This document shows positions 31,100-46,730 of a DNA stretch of 64,000 nucleotides, in pieces. The first letter of the stretch is position 1, and each line of letters opens with the position of its first letter. The stretch covers positions 1-64,000 of the forward strand of contig CAMWJC010000005.1 in assembly GCA_947174495.1 (NCBI GenBank). Reading direction: 5' to 3'. The notes under the pieces were generated by a model. The model saw nothing but the letters and a program-made list of their open reading frames with translations. It was not told the DNA's origin and did not search any database. The DNA is from an uncultured Lachnospiraceae bacterium (GTDB taxonomy: Bacteria; Bacillota; Clostridia; Lachnospirales; Lachnospiraceae). The translations under genes and the position numbers were made by a program.

Positions 31100-32755
31100 T
31101 TATTCCGCCCAACTAAGGGCCTCCTCAATGCTTTCAGCCCCCAGTATATTGAGCATAAATTCCGTATATTCCTGTGCCTCATCCGTATCAATATAACGAA
31201 AAATATCCTTTAAAAACTTCTCAGAACCGTCATATTCATAGATTCCCAGAGACAGTCCCTGCACCATCTCCTCCGGAGCATCCGTCTGTCTGCTCAAAAT
31301 CAGCGCCTCTATATAAGGATTGGCCTCCACAATATAGTAACAATATGCAAATGCTGCTGCCTGCAGCTTCTCTCCAAACCTTGAGGAAAATCCAAGCTCG
31401 GTGATGGAAATCTTTCGAACCTGTCCGTCCGGATTTAAATATTCCTCCTGCTCCAGGAAATCCGTCAACACATTCAAATTCATAATAGTGAGCATTGGTG
31501 CATTCTGTGTTTTATCATATTCTAAAGACCAGTAATTGACACGGGTAAGAGGATCCGGATAAGGATGGATGGCAATTCCCCAGTCATAATTGCCATGCTC
31601 TCTGGCTACGATGTTAAACTGCTCGATAATCTCCCTTCCGTTAAAATACACCCGGTTATGTCCTCCGTTACTGTTCCACTCATGATCGATACTGAAAGAA
31701 ACTCCTGCATTTGCATAATTACTTTTTATTGCCTGATAAAAAATCCGAAAAGCCTTTTCAAATTCCTGAGTATAATATGCTGTATCCTTGGTATCCAGAT
31801 AGTTCCACGTCTTATGCTGGTTGATCTCATTTGCAATCACCCAATTGGATACCATACCATGCTTTCCGCCGGAATAACGCTCCGCCAGAAAACAGGCTGT
31901 CGCTTCCAGCATTTTGGTTCCCTCTTCTTCTTTGGTATTGAACATATAATACAGTGCGCCGCTTTCCCTGTTTCTTGCCCCGGGATGAATCATCTGCGTA
32001 AAGTTTTCATTCCAGTCATTTAAAACCACCGCCGTGGTACACATATCCAGCTCTGTCAAATAAGTAAAAAGCCCATCATAGCTGTGTATCGCCGCTCCAT
32101 TAAACTCATAGTCTTTCCCATCATAGGCATAAATGATCGTGGGATAATCTTTATTCGTTGTTTTGCCCATGACGACAGATAATGGAATGTTGTAAATGGC
32201 ATGCTTCACTCCTAAATCTGTAAGCTCATCCGTTCCCAGCATAGCCGGGTCCAGCAAAAGTCCCTTTTTCGACTGAATTTCCGGGTATGCCTCCTGGTTC
32301 TCGGCTAAAAGTGCCGGATTTTCCAGATAAACTCCCTTCCCTATAGGCACATATTTGCCATTCAGCAAAAGTGCCGGAATAAACTGTGCAAACAGATAAC
32401 TCTCCTCATAGTCTATGGAAATCTCGCACCGCTGCCCTTTCCGGCAGGATGCAATCGGTTCTCCTTCCGGGTTTTCCGTATTTTCATAGCATTCCTTCGC
32501 AAACAAATATACATTGCTATCATCACTTTCCGGAATCAGAGACATGGTAAAAGAATACACGACCTTACCCGGTTCTTCCCCGCTAAGAACTGCCCGTCCC
32601 AAGGCGTACTCTGTCAGTTTCCCTGTTTTCAGATTGATTTCACTTTTCACACTCTCTCCATTAGCCGGCATCTGTTTTCCACATCCGAAAGAAAGAAAAA
32701 CAGTGAGAAAAATGCCAGCGATCCCTAGGGCTCTTATTCTGATTTTGCCGTTCAC
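31100..32755 (-). CDS. DUF5722-like lipoprotein
   Basis: Lipobox LSFGC; TIM-barrel-like segments (NWVIANEINQHKTWNY, ITELGFSSRFGEKLQ). Confidence 0.75.
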   Translation of the reverse strand: MNGKIRIRALGIAGIFLTVFLSFGCGKQMPANGESVKSEINLKTGKLTEYALGRAVLSGEEPGKVVYSFTMSLIPESDDSNVYLFAKECYENTENPEGEPIASCRKGQRCEISIDYEESYLFAQFIPALLLNGKYVPIGKGVYLENPALLAENQEAYPEIQSKKGLLLDPAMLGTDELTDLGVKHAIYNIPLSVVMGKTTNKDYPTIIYAYDGKDYEFNGAAIHSYDGLFTYLTELDMCTTAVVLNDWNENFTQMIHPGARNRESGALYYMFNTKEEEGTKMLEATACFLAERYSGGKHGMVSNWVIANEINQHKTWNYLDTKDTAYYTQEFEKAFRIFYQAIKSNYANAGVSFSIDHEWNSNGGHNRVYFNGREIIEQFNIVAREHGNYDWGIAIHPYPDPLTRVNYWSLEYDKTQNAPMLTIMNLNVLTDFLEQEEYLNPDGQVRKISITELGFSSRFGEKLQAAAFAYCYYIVEANPYIEALILSRQTDAPEEMVQGLSLGIYEYDGSEKFLKDIFRYIDTDEAQEYTEFMLNILGAESIEEALSWAE

Positions 32756-32773
32756 ACCTTGTCCCCTTTCTTC

Positions 32774-33901
32774 TTATAAGTAGTTTACGGTTATATCCAG
32801 ATGTAGCTTTTGCTTCATTTCATCGGATACCTTAGTTTCCCCACTTCGGATACGCTGATATATTTCCAAAAAATCCTCCCTGGTCACATTTTGAAATCTC
32901 CACTCCGTATCCTGCACCGGTATTCCTGTGCAGCGGTTGGATGCCCCATAGCGAACACATTTTCCCGCAAAATCTTTTGACCATTTTCTGCCGGACGCAT
33001 AATAATCATCCAATGAGATAATCACTCCTTTGGTAATATCCTTAATTGCGCTGGTCAGAAAGCGTTTCGAAATACTGCTCTGATCCCTGCCTGCGCCGAT
33101 CAGCATCCCATCCTTTTCTTTGGCAGCTTCCAATACTGCCTCATACAAAGAGTCTCCACAAACAAAAATCACTTCTGTTCCCGTTTCATACCACTGCTGT
33201 GCCAGCTCCTTAGTTTCCTGTTCCGGCAGATGAGAACCGGTATAGTAATAATTCACCATTACATCTTCAAGTCTCATATCCTGCGCTGCATCCTCAATCC
33301 CCTGTAAATACCCATAACCATACCGGGTCACAGAAGGCTCCTTTTCACTGCCCAGGAATCCCAGTCTGCGGTATCCTTCCAGAACAGCCATATAACCTGC
33401 AAGATAGCCTGATTCCTCCTCCCGGAACAAAACACAATGTACGTTTTTCTGTAACTTCACTTTGCCTTCTTCGCCATCTTCTAAATTTCCGTCTATCAAA
33501 AGAAAGGAAATCTCCGGATACTCTCCCTGCAATTCCTCTACCGCCTCCTGAAAATCATATCCCGCACAGACAATGATCCCTGCCTGACTTAATACCGCAT
33601 GCTCAATCGCCGCCACATGTCCCTTAGATGAATCCTCCTCTGTTCCGTAATGTGAAAAAGAAATGCCAGCTGCTAAGGCATACATCCGTATTCCTTCATA
33701 AATTTCTTCGTTGTAACTACCATCCTCGATAACACCGTCAAATACAAATGCAATCTCTCCGCCTGTTTCCTGATAATCTCCATAAGGGTCCTGCAAAAGC
33801 TCTGTCATGGGATCATGTGTCTCGGAACATGATGTCAATATACCCAGCAACAGTAGAAAACAAAGTATATAAAAATATTTTTTCTTCATTCTCAAATTCA
33901 A
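32774..33901 (-). CDS. BMP-family substrate-binding lipoprotein
   Basis: Lipobox LTSCSE; IAFVFDGVIEDGSYNEEIYEGIR; IIVCAGYDFQEAVEEL. Confidence 0.85.
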   Translation of the reverse strand: MNLRMKKKYFYILCFLLLLGILTSCSETHDPMTELLQDPYGDYQETGGEIAFVFDGVIEDGSYNEEIYEGIRMYALAAGISFSHYGTEEDSSKGHVAAIEHAVLSQAGIIVCAGYDFQEAVEELQGEYPEISFLLIDGNLEDGEEGKVKLQKNVHCVLFREEESGYLAGYMAVLEGYRRLGFLGSEKEPSVTRYGYGYLQGIEDAAQDMRLEDVMVNYYYTGSHLPEQETKELAQQWYETGTEVIFVCGDSLYEAVLEAAKEKDGMLIGAGRDQSSISKRFLTSAIKDITKGVIISLDDYYASGRKWSKDFAGKCVRYGASNRCTGIPVQDTEWRFQNVTREDFLEIYQRIRSGETKVSDEMKQKLHLDITVNYL

Positions 33902-34192
33902 CCCCTTTCCAAGATTATTTTATCAGTATAACATTTCTTCTCTCAGTCTTCAAATTATGCAGACTTCATTTGCCACATATCAGTCCACATGGACAAATAA
34001 TCAATCCAACGCTTTATGTAGTTCCAATAACTACGATGTGTGGGTAAAAAAGCTTCAAATAATAATATTTATATACAAAACTAATTGCTTTTTCCCCATA
34101 AACGTAGTATTCTATGTATCAGCAAAGCTGTCTCATATCCTTTTAGACAGTGTCCACTAAAGAATTATAGGAATGAAAGGTTTGATTATTTT

Positions 34193-35098
34193 ATGAGTGA
34201 GGTATTTCATATCATCAGTGACGGCTCCTGCGATCTGCCGACTGCGCTTGTCCAGGAAAAGAACGTCACTGTAGTACCGTTTTATGTATCTTTCGACGAT
34301 GAAAACTATCTGAAGGAAAACGTGGACATCGATATCCGGGATTTTTATCAGCAGATGGTTGACAAAAAGGGAGTATATCCCAAATCCTCCATGCCCTCTG
34401 TCCATGACTATGAAGAAGTATTTTTACCTTATGCCATGGCAGGAACGCCTGTGATCTGCATTTGTATCACCACGAAATTCAGCGGTTCCATGCAGTCCGC
34501 ATTAAATGCCCGGGCTCTGGTACTGGAAAAATATCCTCAGGCTGAAATTACCGTTATCGACGCTACCATCAATACCGTATTGCAGGGACAATATGTATTG
34601 GAAGCCGTAGAATTGCGTGACAGCGGTGCCAGCTATTCGGATACCGTTAAACGGCTTGAAGAGATCAAGAGCACCGGACGGATTTTTTTCACTGTAGGCA
34701 ATATGGAATATTTAAAACATGGGGGACGCATCGGAAAGGTTGCCGCTGCAGCAGGCGGTTTTCTGAATATACGGCCTGTGATTACCTTGAAACAGGGAGA
34801 AATCTTTCCTTCCGGCATTGACAGAGGACGTAAACGCACTACTCAAAAAGCCTTAGAACTTTTACTTGAATATATAGAGGAAAGCAAGCTGGGAATCGAG
34901 TGTTTCAGCATTGCTGTCGGATACGGATACGACCAGGAAGAAGGGGTTGCCTTCCGTGATCATGCACTTAACGTTTTACAAAGCAAGGGGTATGATATCA
35001 AGGAAATTCCCACTTATCAGATCGGTGCCACTATTGGAGTTCACACCGGTCCCTATCCGCTTGGATTTGGTATTATCGAAAAAGCAATTCATTCTTAA
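34193..35098 (+). CDS. DegV family protein (fatty-acid binding)
   Basis: HIISDGSCDLPTALVQEKNVTVVPFYVSFDDENYLKE; GNMEYLKHGGRIGKV. Start moved to 34193. Confidence 0.95.
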   Translation: MSEVFHIISDGSCDLPTALVQEKNVTVVPFYVSFDDENYLKENVDIDIRDFYQQMVDKKGVYPKSSMPSVHDYEEVFLPYAMAGTPVICICITTKFSGSMQSALNARALVLEKYPQAEITVIDATINTVLQGQYVLEAVELRDSGASYSDTVKRLEEIKSTGRIFFTVGNMEYLKHGGRIGKVAAAAGGFLNIRPVITLKQGEIFPSGIDRGRKRTTQKALELLLEYIEESKLGIECFSIAVGYGYDQEEGVAFRDHALNVLQSKGYDIKEIPTYQIGATIGVHTGPYPLGFGIIEKAIHS

Positions 35099-35127
35099 TA
35101 AGAACTTTTATATATCTATAACATGGA

Positions 35128-35168
35128 GAAGAGACTGGATAAACACAACGTGTTTTTCCAGTCTCTTC
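35128..35168 (+). terminator. Terminator after degV
   Basis: gaagagactgga...tccagtctcttc followed by tttt. Confidence 0.85.
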
Positions 35169-35320
35169 TTTTACTAACCCATTCTCTTTTTCTTTTAATC
35201 AGACAATCATTATTTTTCAACCATTAAGTGTCTGACCATGAATATTTTCCCATCATTCGGTGCATGATTTTATTACAGTGAAAATTTTGAAAATGGTAAA
35301 AATCAGGAGGACTCACGCAG

Positions 35321-36100
35321 ATGGCGCAGGGAAAGGTGGAAATATGCGGTGTTAATACAGCAAAACTGCCTCTTTTGAAGGCAGATGAAAAAGAAAAGCT
35401 TTTTAAACAAATCGAAGAAGGAGACTCTTTGGCCAGACAACAATATATAGAAGGAAATCTGCGTCTGGTGTTAAGTGTCATCAAGCGTTTTTCAGCCAGC
35501 AATGAAAATGTGGATGATCTGTTCCAGATTGGCTGTATCGGACTGATCAAGGCAATCGACAACTTTGATTCATCTCTGAATGTGAAATTCAGTACCTATG
35601 CAGTACCCATGATTATCGGAGAAATAAGACGTTTTCTCCGGGACAACAACTCCATACGTGTAAGCCGTTCTCTGAAAGATACTGCCTACAAAGCCATTTA
35701 TGCCAAAGAAAATCTAATCAAACAAAATATGAAGGAACCTACCATCAATGAAATAGCCTCCGAAATCGGTATTCCCAAGGAAGATATTGTCTATGCTCTC
35801 GATGCAATTCAAAATCCCATGAGTCTGTATGAGCCGATCTTTACGGACGGCGGCGACACGCTCTATGTGATGGATCAGATTAGTGATAAGAAAAATAAAG
35901 AAGAAAACTGGGTGGAGCATTTGTCCCTAAGTGAAGCTATGAAAAAACTCGGCGAACGGGAGCACGAAATCATTAGTCTCCGATTTTTTGAGGGAAAAAC
36001 CCAGATGGAAGTAGCCGACATGATCGGAATTTCCCAGGCACAGGTATCTCGGCTTGAAAAGAATGCTCTGAAGGTTATGAAAAACTATTTGACGGCGTAA
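35321..36100 (+). CDS. sigG: RNA polymerase sporulation sigma factor SigG
   Basis: KVEICGVNTAKLPLLK start and NVKFSTYAVPMIIGEIRRFLRDNNSIRVSRSLKD are SigG signatures. Confidence 0.95.
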   Translation: MAQGKVEICGVNTAKLPLLKADEKEKLFKQIEEGDSLARQQYIEGNLRLVLSVIKRFSASNENVDDLFQIGCIGLIKAIDNFDSSLNVKFSTYAVPMIIGEIRRFLRDNNSIRVSRSLKDTAYKAIYAKENLIKQNMKEPTINEIASEIGIPKEDIVYALDAIQNPMSLYEPIFTDGGDTLYVMDQISDKKNKEENWVEHLSLSEAMKKLGEREHEIISLRFFEGKTQMEVADMIGISQAQVSRLEKNALKVMKNYLTA

Positions 36101-36123
36101 ACAGGAGCCGGCGTAAAGCCGGC

Positions 36124-36138
36124 CCTTCTACACGATCT
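36124..36138 (+). repeat. Direct repeat copy 1 (ccttctacacgatct)
   Basis: Same 15-mer at 44200-44214, with flanking similarity. Confidence 0.7.
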
Positions 36139-36171
36139 GCATAGGTGTGGTAGTGTAAAGAAATGCATTTT

Positions 36172-36510
36172 TTACTTTTTTCGCAGCTGATATACCCTTG
36201 CTCTGTTGGTTCCCAATGCCTCAACCTCCTCCATCTCAGAAAGTACAGCTCTGGCTCTAGCCACACTTAAGTTAAGCAATTTTGCTATATCGCTTGTTCT
36301 TGCTATTTCATGCTTTTGCAAATAAATTCTAATTTTTTCTTTATTTTTTATGGTTTTATTTGCTTGCTTTTTATCGCTTGCTTTTATCGCTTGTTTTTTA
36401 TCGCTCATTTTTATCGCTTGTTTCTTTGTAAACCTTAACACAAGCGAAGTTCTATCTGGATCAAAACTTTCTTCTATTGTCGGTTCTTCCCAACCTTCAT
36501 CTTCCCACAC
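36172..36510 (-). pseudogene. C-terminal fragment of AlbA_2/RecG-C-type ATP-binding transcriptional regulator
   Basis: MWEDEGWEEPTIEESFDPDRTSLVLRFTKKQAIK... followed by a winged helix; resembles the C-terminus of AlbA_2/HATPase_c_4 proteins, no N-terminal part. Confidence 0.6.
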
Positions 36511-36776
36511 ATTAAGAATAAATGCTTAATTTATTTAAAAGCATCATCTCTCGATAGATGAATATTCTTGCGACTCGAAATCACAAATCCGGAAATTTGG
36601 AAATCGGAGTTCCAGTACTTGGAAATCGCTTTTTTGTGCTTGACCATATATACATTTCTGTGAGGATATGGGTCAAGGCCTTGCCGCATCTGCGGTGCGT
36701 AGCAGCCTTTACCAATATTCTAAAAGAAATTATTATCCAATATACACAAAAACGAATCTAAAAAGTGATTTCCATA

Positions 36777-37352
36777 CTACCGGACAGCTGATGGAAAATC
36801 AACCGGAATATTCAATAGACTTGCCGCCACACGATAAGTAATATTATTGGTATTCCCTTCTGCTACTACGCATTTTGTTTCTATAAGTATTTTAAAGTAC
36901 CTGCGTACTGTCGCAGCAGATTTCTTTGTGATTTTTTCAGCCTCTTTAGGCGTAATTTCTCCATGCTCTTCTATAAAATCAATAATTGTACTTACTCTAT
37001 CATAATCTTTTTTTGTTAAAACTCCGCTCAAAACTTCGCTCATTTTTTTGAGCGAAGTTTACAAAATTAAACTCTTTGTGAATCCTTATTGTAGTAATCA
37101 TATAAGTTCTGTCTGCATCTGTTTTAAATTCCGGTAACGGAGAACCATTCCTTTTTAATTCACGCAAGATATTTGATATACCTGTAGATTTCTTTTCAGA
37201 CAAATCAATTTCCTTAAAAAATTCCCCTCTCTTAGGGTTTCGATATCTTCTCGCTCTGACCTTACCTGCCGCAAAACTCTCCATATCAATATAATGTTCC
37301 GGGCCTGGAAAATTAATAATTTGTATCTGATCTAAATTGATTCGAATTTCTA
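36777..37352 (-). pseudogene. Second AlbA_2-type regulator C-terminal fragment, frameshifted
   Basis: EIRINLDQIQIINFPGPEHYIDMESFAAGKVRARRYRNPKRGEFFKEIDLSEKKSTGISNILRELKRNGSPLPEF...NFAQK, then continues in another frame MSEVLSGVLTKKDYDRVSTIIDFIEEHGEITPKEAEKITKKS. Shift lies at an A7 tract near 37040. Confidence 0.65.
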
Positions 37353-37628
37353 TACCGATTTATTCCATTAATCACATTATTTGTATAATACTTGTATTAT
37401 TTGGAAAGCATACTTCCATACCTTCTAAGTCCAAATTCTTCCCATGTCATTTCATCCAATTCTTTATATGTATATCTTCTTTCACATACATAATAAATAA
37501 TAGAGAGCCTTTTCTCTAGTTCGGGTTTCCAAAATCTTTTTGTAACCAAATAGTTTCATTCACGTTACCTCCTAACTACAATCACGATAAACGTTTGTCT
37601 CCTTTGAACATTATGTAAAATATTCTCT

Positions 37629-38110
37629 TCAATGTACTCTAAACTCATCCAAAATTACTGCTGCTTTTGGATTATTAAGTTCTACCAACGACTGTAACAC
37701 GCCCTCAAATGCCCTAGTTAACTCATCATCATTTTTAATATCATCACTATGGTATACAAACGCCTTTAACACCAACATATCAAGTATCCATTACTTAAAA
37801 TATCCTGTATATATTCTGTTATTTTCTTCTTATCCTCATAAGACAAATTTAAATAGCTTTTATTTCCAAGAAATTTGTTAGCTATTTCATTAATTTCAGC
37901 CTCTGAAAATATATGTTCCTTATATTCTGCCCTAACGTCAGATTTAAATGAATCTAAGACATGCTGTACAATTGGATCTTTAGAATCCCAATTACTCAAT
38001 TTAATTTAATTTTTTGCTCTCTGATTCTTTATTATGGAAAGCCAACCTCTCCCTGCCTCTTCGAAGGTTACCAAAGTTCCAATTAATCCAATAATTGTTG
38101 TAAAATCCAT
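37629..38110 (-). pseudogene. Degraded small protein gene downstream of hsdS
   Basis: MDFTTIIGLIGTLVTFEEAGRGWLSIIKNQRAKN*(TAA)IKLSNWDSKDPIVQHVLDSFKSDVRAEY... in one frame, then MLVLKAFVYHSDDIKNDDELTRAFEGVLQSLVELNNPKAAVILDEFRVH* in another. Confidence 0.5.
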
Positions 38111-38164
38111 GCAATAAACCACTTCCTTTAAATATACTCTTAAAATCTACACGTGTTTTTTCTG

Positions 38165-43825
<5,661 letters not shown>

Positions 43826-44199
43826 AATGCTCTATTCCAATTATTCATATTACAATTTGCTCTTAGTATGTTCACTTCTAAAACAGCCAAATACATCATA
43901 AATATTATAAGCGTACAAATGTCCAATATCAATAAGAACATGTGCAAATATCCGTATATTATGAAACTACCATCTGTTACAAATCGTCTTACCAAAAGTA
44001 CCTTTCAGTATACAACTTTCAAAATGTATTATGAGATAAACTTATCACTACTGACAAAATTCATCTGACTCAACTTCATAAATTCTGAAAGTTAATATAC
44101 TGTCCCTTATAGATGATCCCTTATTAACAAACATGGAGCAGATTTCTCTGCTCCGCACCTTCATAAACAATATCCCCGAAAGGGATAGCATAAAGTTGA

Positions 44200-44214
44200 C
44201 CTTCTACACGATCT
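44200..44214 (+). repeat. Direct repeat copy 2 (ccttctacacgatct)
   Basis: Identical 15-mer to 36124-36138. Confidence 0.7.
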
Positions 44215-44290
44215 AAATAGGATACACTATTGATCCGTATCTCTCTCACCTTTAACATAATTTAATGAATACCTAGCAAACAGGACTTTG

Positions 44291-44722
44291 TTATAACGTT
44301 AATCTCATAAAAATATACCCGTCTTCGACATTATCGGAAAAAACGAATCCTAACTTTCCCCAAAACCTTTTCGCAGCTGTATTTTTCAATTCCACCGGAA
44401 CGGAAACTTTTTCTGCACCATACTCATTTTTTAGATAAGAAATGCAGGCTTTTGCGGCTTTTGTTCCCAATCCCTTTTTCTGAAAAGCATCATCAATCAA
44501 AAAATTAATGATCTGATAGTGTTCCTCTCCAACATACATTGAAACAAATCCAATCATTTTATCATCATCATAAATTGCAAACGGCCTGGTATCTTTATAA
44601 AAGACCCATGCCTCTGCTAAAGAATAAGTGACTGAATCTACAAAACTTTCATTTTCAACGCTTGCCTTCAAGTTGAGACATTGTTCATAATTATCTTCAT
44701 TAATTGTCCGTAATTCTATCAA
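44291..44722 (-). CDS. GNAT family N-acetyltransferase
   Basis: INFLIDDAFQKKGLGTKAAKACISYLKNEYGAEKV acetyl-CoA loop; AAKRFWGKLGF. Confidence 0.92.
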   Translation of the reverse strand: MIELRTINEDNYEQCLNLKASVENESFVDSVTYSLAEAWVFYKDTRPFAIYDDDKMIGFVSMYVGEEHYQIINFLIDDAFQKKGLGTKAAKACISYLKNEYGAEKVSVPVELKNTAAKRFWGKLGFVFSDNVEDGYIFMRLTL

Positions 44723-44754
44723 CTATATCAGCTCCTCATTTCCTTCCGCCTGAA

Positions 44755-45540
44755 TTAAAACAACTCATCCAATAAGATGTAGTATCTGAGTTTCTCCCAG
44801 TTTGGCTGGATTCCCAGCTTCTCAAACAGCATATCCGGCTGAAAATCCGCATAAACCTTACCGCCATAGCTTCCGTCAAAATTATGCTTCAAGCTTCGAT
44901 AACACAGGGCGATATCTCTCCATTTATCACCAATACCAGTATCACCCAAGTCAATAAACCCACTTATCCTGCCATCCTCTATAAAGATATTCGGCAGACA
45001 AAAGTCGCCATGTGACAGCACCGGCTCATAGTCCGGTCTGTTGTCCTTAAGCCATTGCAGAAGCTCTTTTGGATCACGAAAGCCGCCTTCACCAAAAGTA
45101 GTCGGTTCCACATTATCCATATCCACCAGATCATTTTCGACTCTGTACTTTGCTTCAGCCAGTTCTGCATCTATATCTCTTTTGCGCGGACAATCCGTCA
45201 CATCCACCGCCCAAAGCATCTTCATAGCTTCTGCAAGCAGGGTCAGCAGTTCCTGCGGACGCTCCATATAATACTCATCACAGGACATTTTCCCTGTCAA
45301 CTTGCTCATGAGCAGATATTGGTATTCATTATCCTGCTCATAGCAGATGATCCTCGGAACCGGAATTCTGCCTTCAAGCCATCGCATCATCTGCACAGTG
45401 TCATCATTCTCCTTCCGACACTTGACAATCTTGAGCACAACGTCATCGAAAACCATAATCTGTGAACCAGACATACCGACATCATCTACGCTGTATTGCT
45501 TTCCTTCTATTAGTCTTGATATACTTTCAGGCAGTTTCAT
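44755..45540 (-). CDS. Aminoglycoside 3'-phosphotransferase-like protein
   Basis: VLSHGDFCLPNIFIEDGRISGFIDLGDTGIGDKWRDIALCYRSLKHNFDG; APH(3') catalytic core. Confidence 0.88.
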   Translation of the reverse strand: MKLPESISRLIEGKQYSVDDVGMSGSQIMVFDDVVLKIVKCRKENDDTVQMMRWLEGRIPVPRIICYEQDNEYQYLLMSKLTGKMSCDEYYMERPQELLTLLAEAMKMLWAVDVTDCPRKRDIDAELAEAKYRVENDLVDMDNVEPTTFGEGGFRDPKELLQWLKDNRPDYEPVLSHGDFCLPNIFIEDGRISGFIDLGDTGIGDKWRDIALCYRSLKHNFDGSYGGKVYADFQPDMLFEKLGIQPNWEKLRYYILLDELF

Positions 45541-45556
45541 CCGATACCTCCCACTA

Positions 45557-45973
45557 TTAATGCCCTTTGTGCTTTTCCTTCCGTTTCTGCCGTCTCAGGT
45601 CAAACTGACGTTGCTTTTCAGCCTCTTTCTGTTCCTTGCTAATCTGCCAACGCTCAGTTTTCATTTCCTCCCGCTGTATCTGCAGCGCCTGCTGAGACTT
45701 CGTGCTGATGCCGGAATCCATCAGCTGCTTTCTTGCATTGCGCTGTCTGCGCTTCGGATTATCCGTAGTCTGCTTCGCCTTTGCCTCGACGGCCGGACTA
45801 AACTTCAGCTTGTAGTAGTGATGAAGGATAAAATCCCACACCTCGTAATCCTTCGGCTCTGCACCGAAGGTAACCTTACACACCGACAACTTTTCATCCG
45901 ACACCCGCTCAAAGACTCCTACCCAGAACGGATCTTCAAAATATACCGTCAGCTTGCCACTCGTCTTGCCCAT
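45557..45973 (-). CDS. yjdF: YjdF family protein (DUF2992)
   Basis: LTVYFEDPFWVGVFERVSDEKLSVCKVTFGAEPKDYEVWDFILHHYYKLKFSPAV; Lys/Arg-rich C-terminus. Start at 45973 with aaaggaggg RBS. Confidence 0.9.
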   Translation of the reverse strand: MGKTSGKLTVYFEDPFWVGVFERVSDEKLSVCKVTFGAEPKDYEVWDFILHHYYKLKFSPAVEAKAKQTTDNPKRRQRNARKQLMDSGISTKSQQALQIQREEMKTERWQISKEQKEAEKQRQFDLRRQKRKEKHKGH

Positions 45974-46004
45974 AACATTCCCTCCTTTGACTTTTGTTAC
46001 GGAC

Positions 46005-46115
46005 AAAGAACGGACAACCCAGGAGGGGCAGGTTACTTACCCTGCTTTCGCAGGACGGCCGGGCTACCTACCGGCTCTGGCGCATCCCGAAGGATGTGCG
46101 TTGCGTTTTTATCTT
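46005..46115 (-). ncRNA. yjdF-motif riboswitch
   Basis: Minus strand AAAAACGCAACGCACATCCTTCGGGATGCGCCAGAGCCGGTAGGTAGCCCGGCCGTCCTGCGAAAGCAGGGTAAGTAACCTGCCCCTCCTGGGTTGTCCGTTC immediately upstream of yjdF, with several paired hairpins. Confidence 0.85.
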
Positions 46116-46174
46116 TGTCATTTGCTAATCTATATGAAGCATCTAAATGCAACATATCGTTAATTGTTCTACCT

Positions 46175-46657
46175 CTAAGATTTCTCTGTCTCCAATTCCT
46201 TTCTATGCATTAAATGAATGCCTATATGTCCTATTCCAAGAATAAACACAGCCACTGCAAGCACTATATTCCTTCCGTATACCGCAAGCAGCATGAATGC
46301 CATCACGGGAAGAGTCGCACCTGCTACCGGAATCCCAAATATGCTGCTGTAAAAATCCCTCATAGTCTTCTCACTCTTAAAATACCGCACCCAGTAAACC
46401 TCATATAACACCATCAGTAAAAATGAAGCAACCAGCCACCATGTCCAGTTCGACCATGGTTTGATATTAAAGTCGGAGAAAACCAGCACTACGCAGGAAG
46501 CCGAAACTTCCCCCACTCTTTCCAAAGTCAAAAGCACCTTATTCTCGTTACCAACGTATTTACTGTAGTCCTTCGGCTGATTCTTCGTCCATATAATGTT
46601 TGGCAACATCAACATGACAAGATAAATCAAGCCAACATAAGAAAAACCCAAATGCAT
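46175..46657 (-). CDS. Hypothetical membrane protein
   Basis: Four to five predicted TM segments. Confidence 0.75.
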   Translation of the reverse strand: MHLGFSYVGLIYLVMLMLPNIIWTKNQPKDYSKYVGNENKVLLTLERVGEVSASCVVLVFSDFNIKPWSNWTWWLVASFLLMVLYEVYWVRYFKSEKTMRDFYSSIFGIPVAGATLPVMAFMLLAVYGRNIVLAVAVFILGIGHIGIHLMHRKELETEKS

Positions 46658-46730
46658 CGCTGCCTCCTTACTTTAATTCTCCTTCTCTACTAAGGGACGA
46701 ATACCATATTCCACATCGGATACCTTAATC

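Noticed and set aside
33902-34192. Purine or other riboswitch upstream of BMP/degV
   Set aside because: Local dyads exist, but no match to a known aptamer consensus could be made by eye.
35255-35320. Sigma F/G promoter upstream of sigG
   Set aside because: GCATGA and GTGAAAATT resemble half-sites, but the spacing (about 11 nt) is wrong.
36597-36629. Two TTGGAAATCG direct repeats
   Set aside because: Only two short copies in AT-rich non-coding DNA; no linked structure.
44135-44154. Hairpin ggagcaga-tttc-tctgctcc
   Set aside because: Probably a terminator-like hairpin after the GNAT gene, but it lacks a clear T tract, so not listed as a feature.
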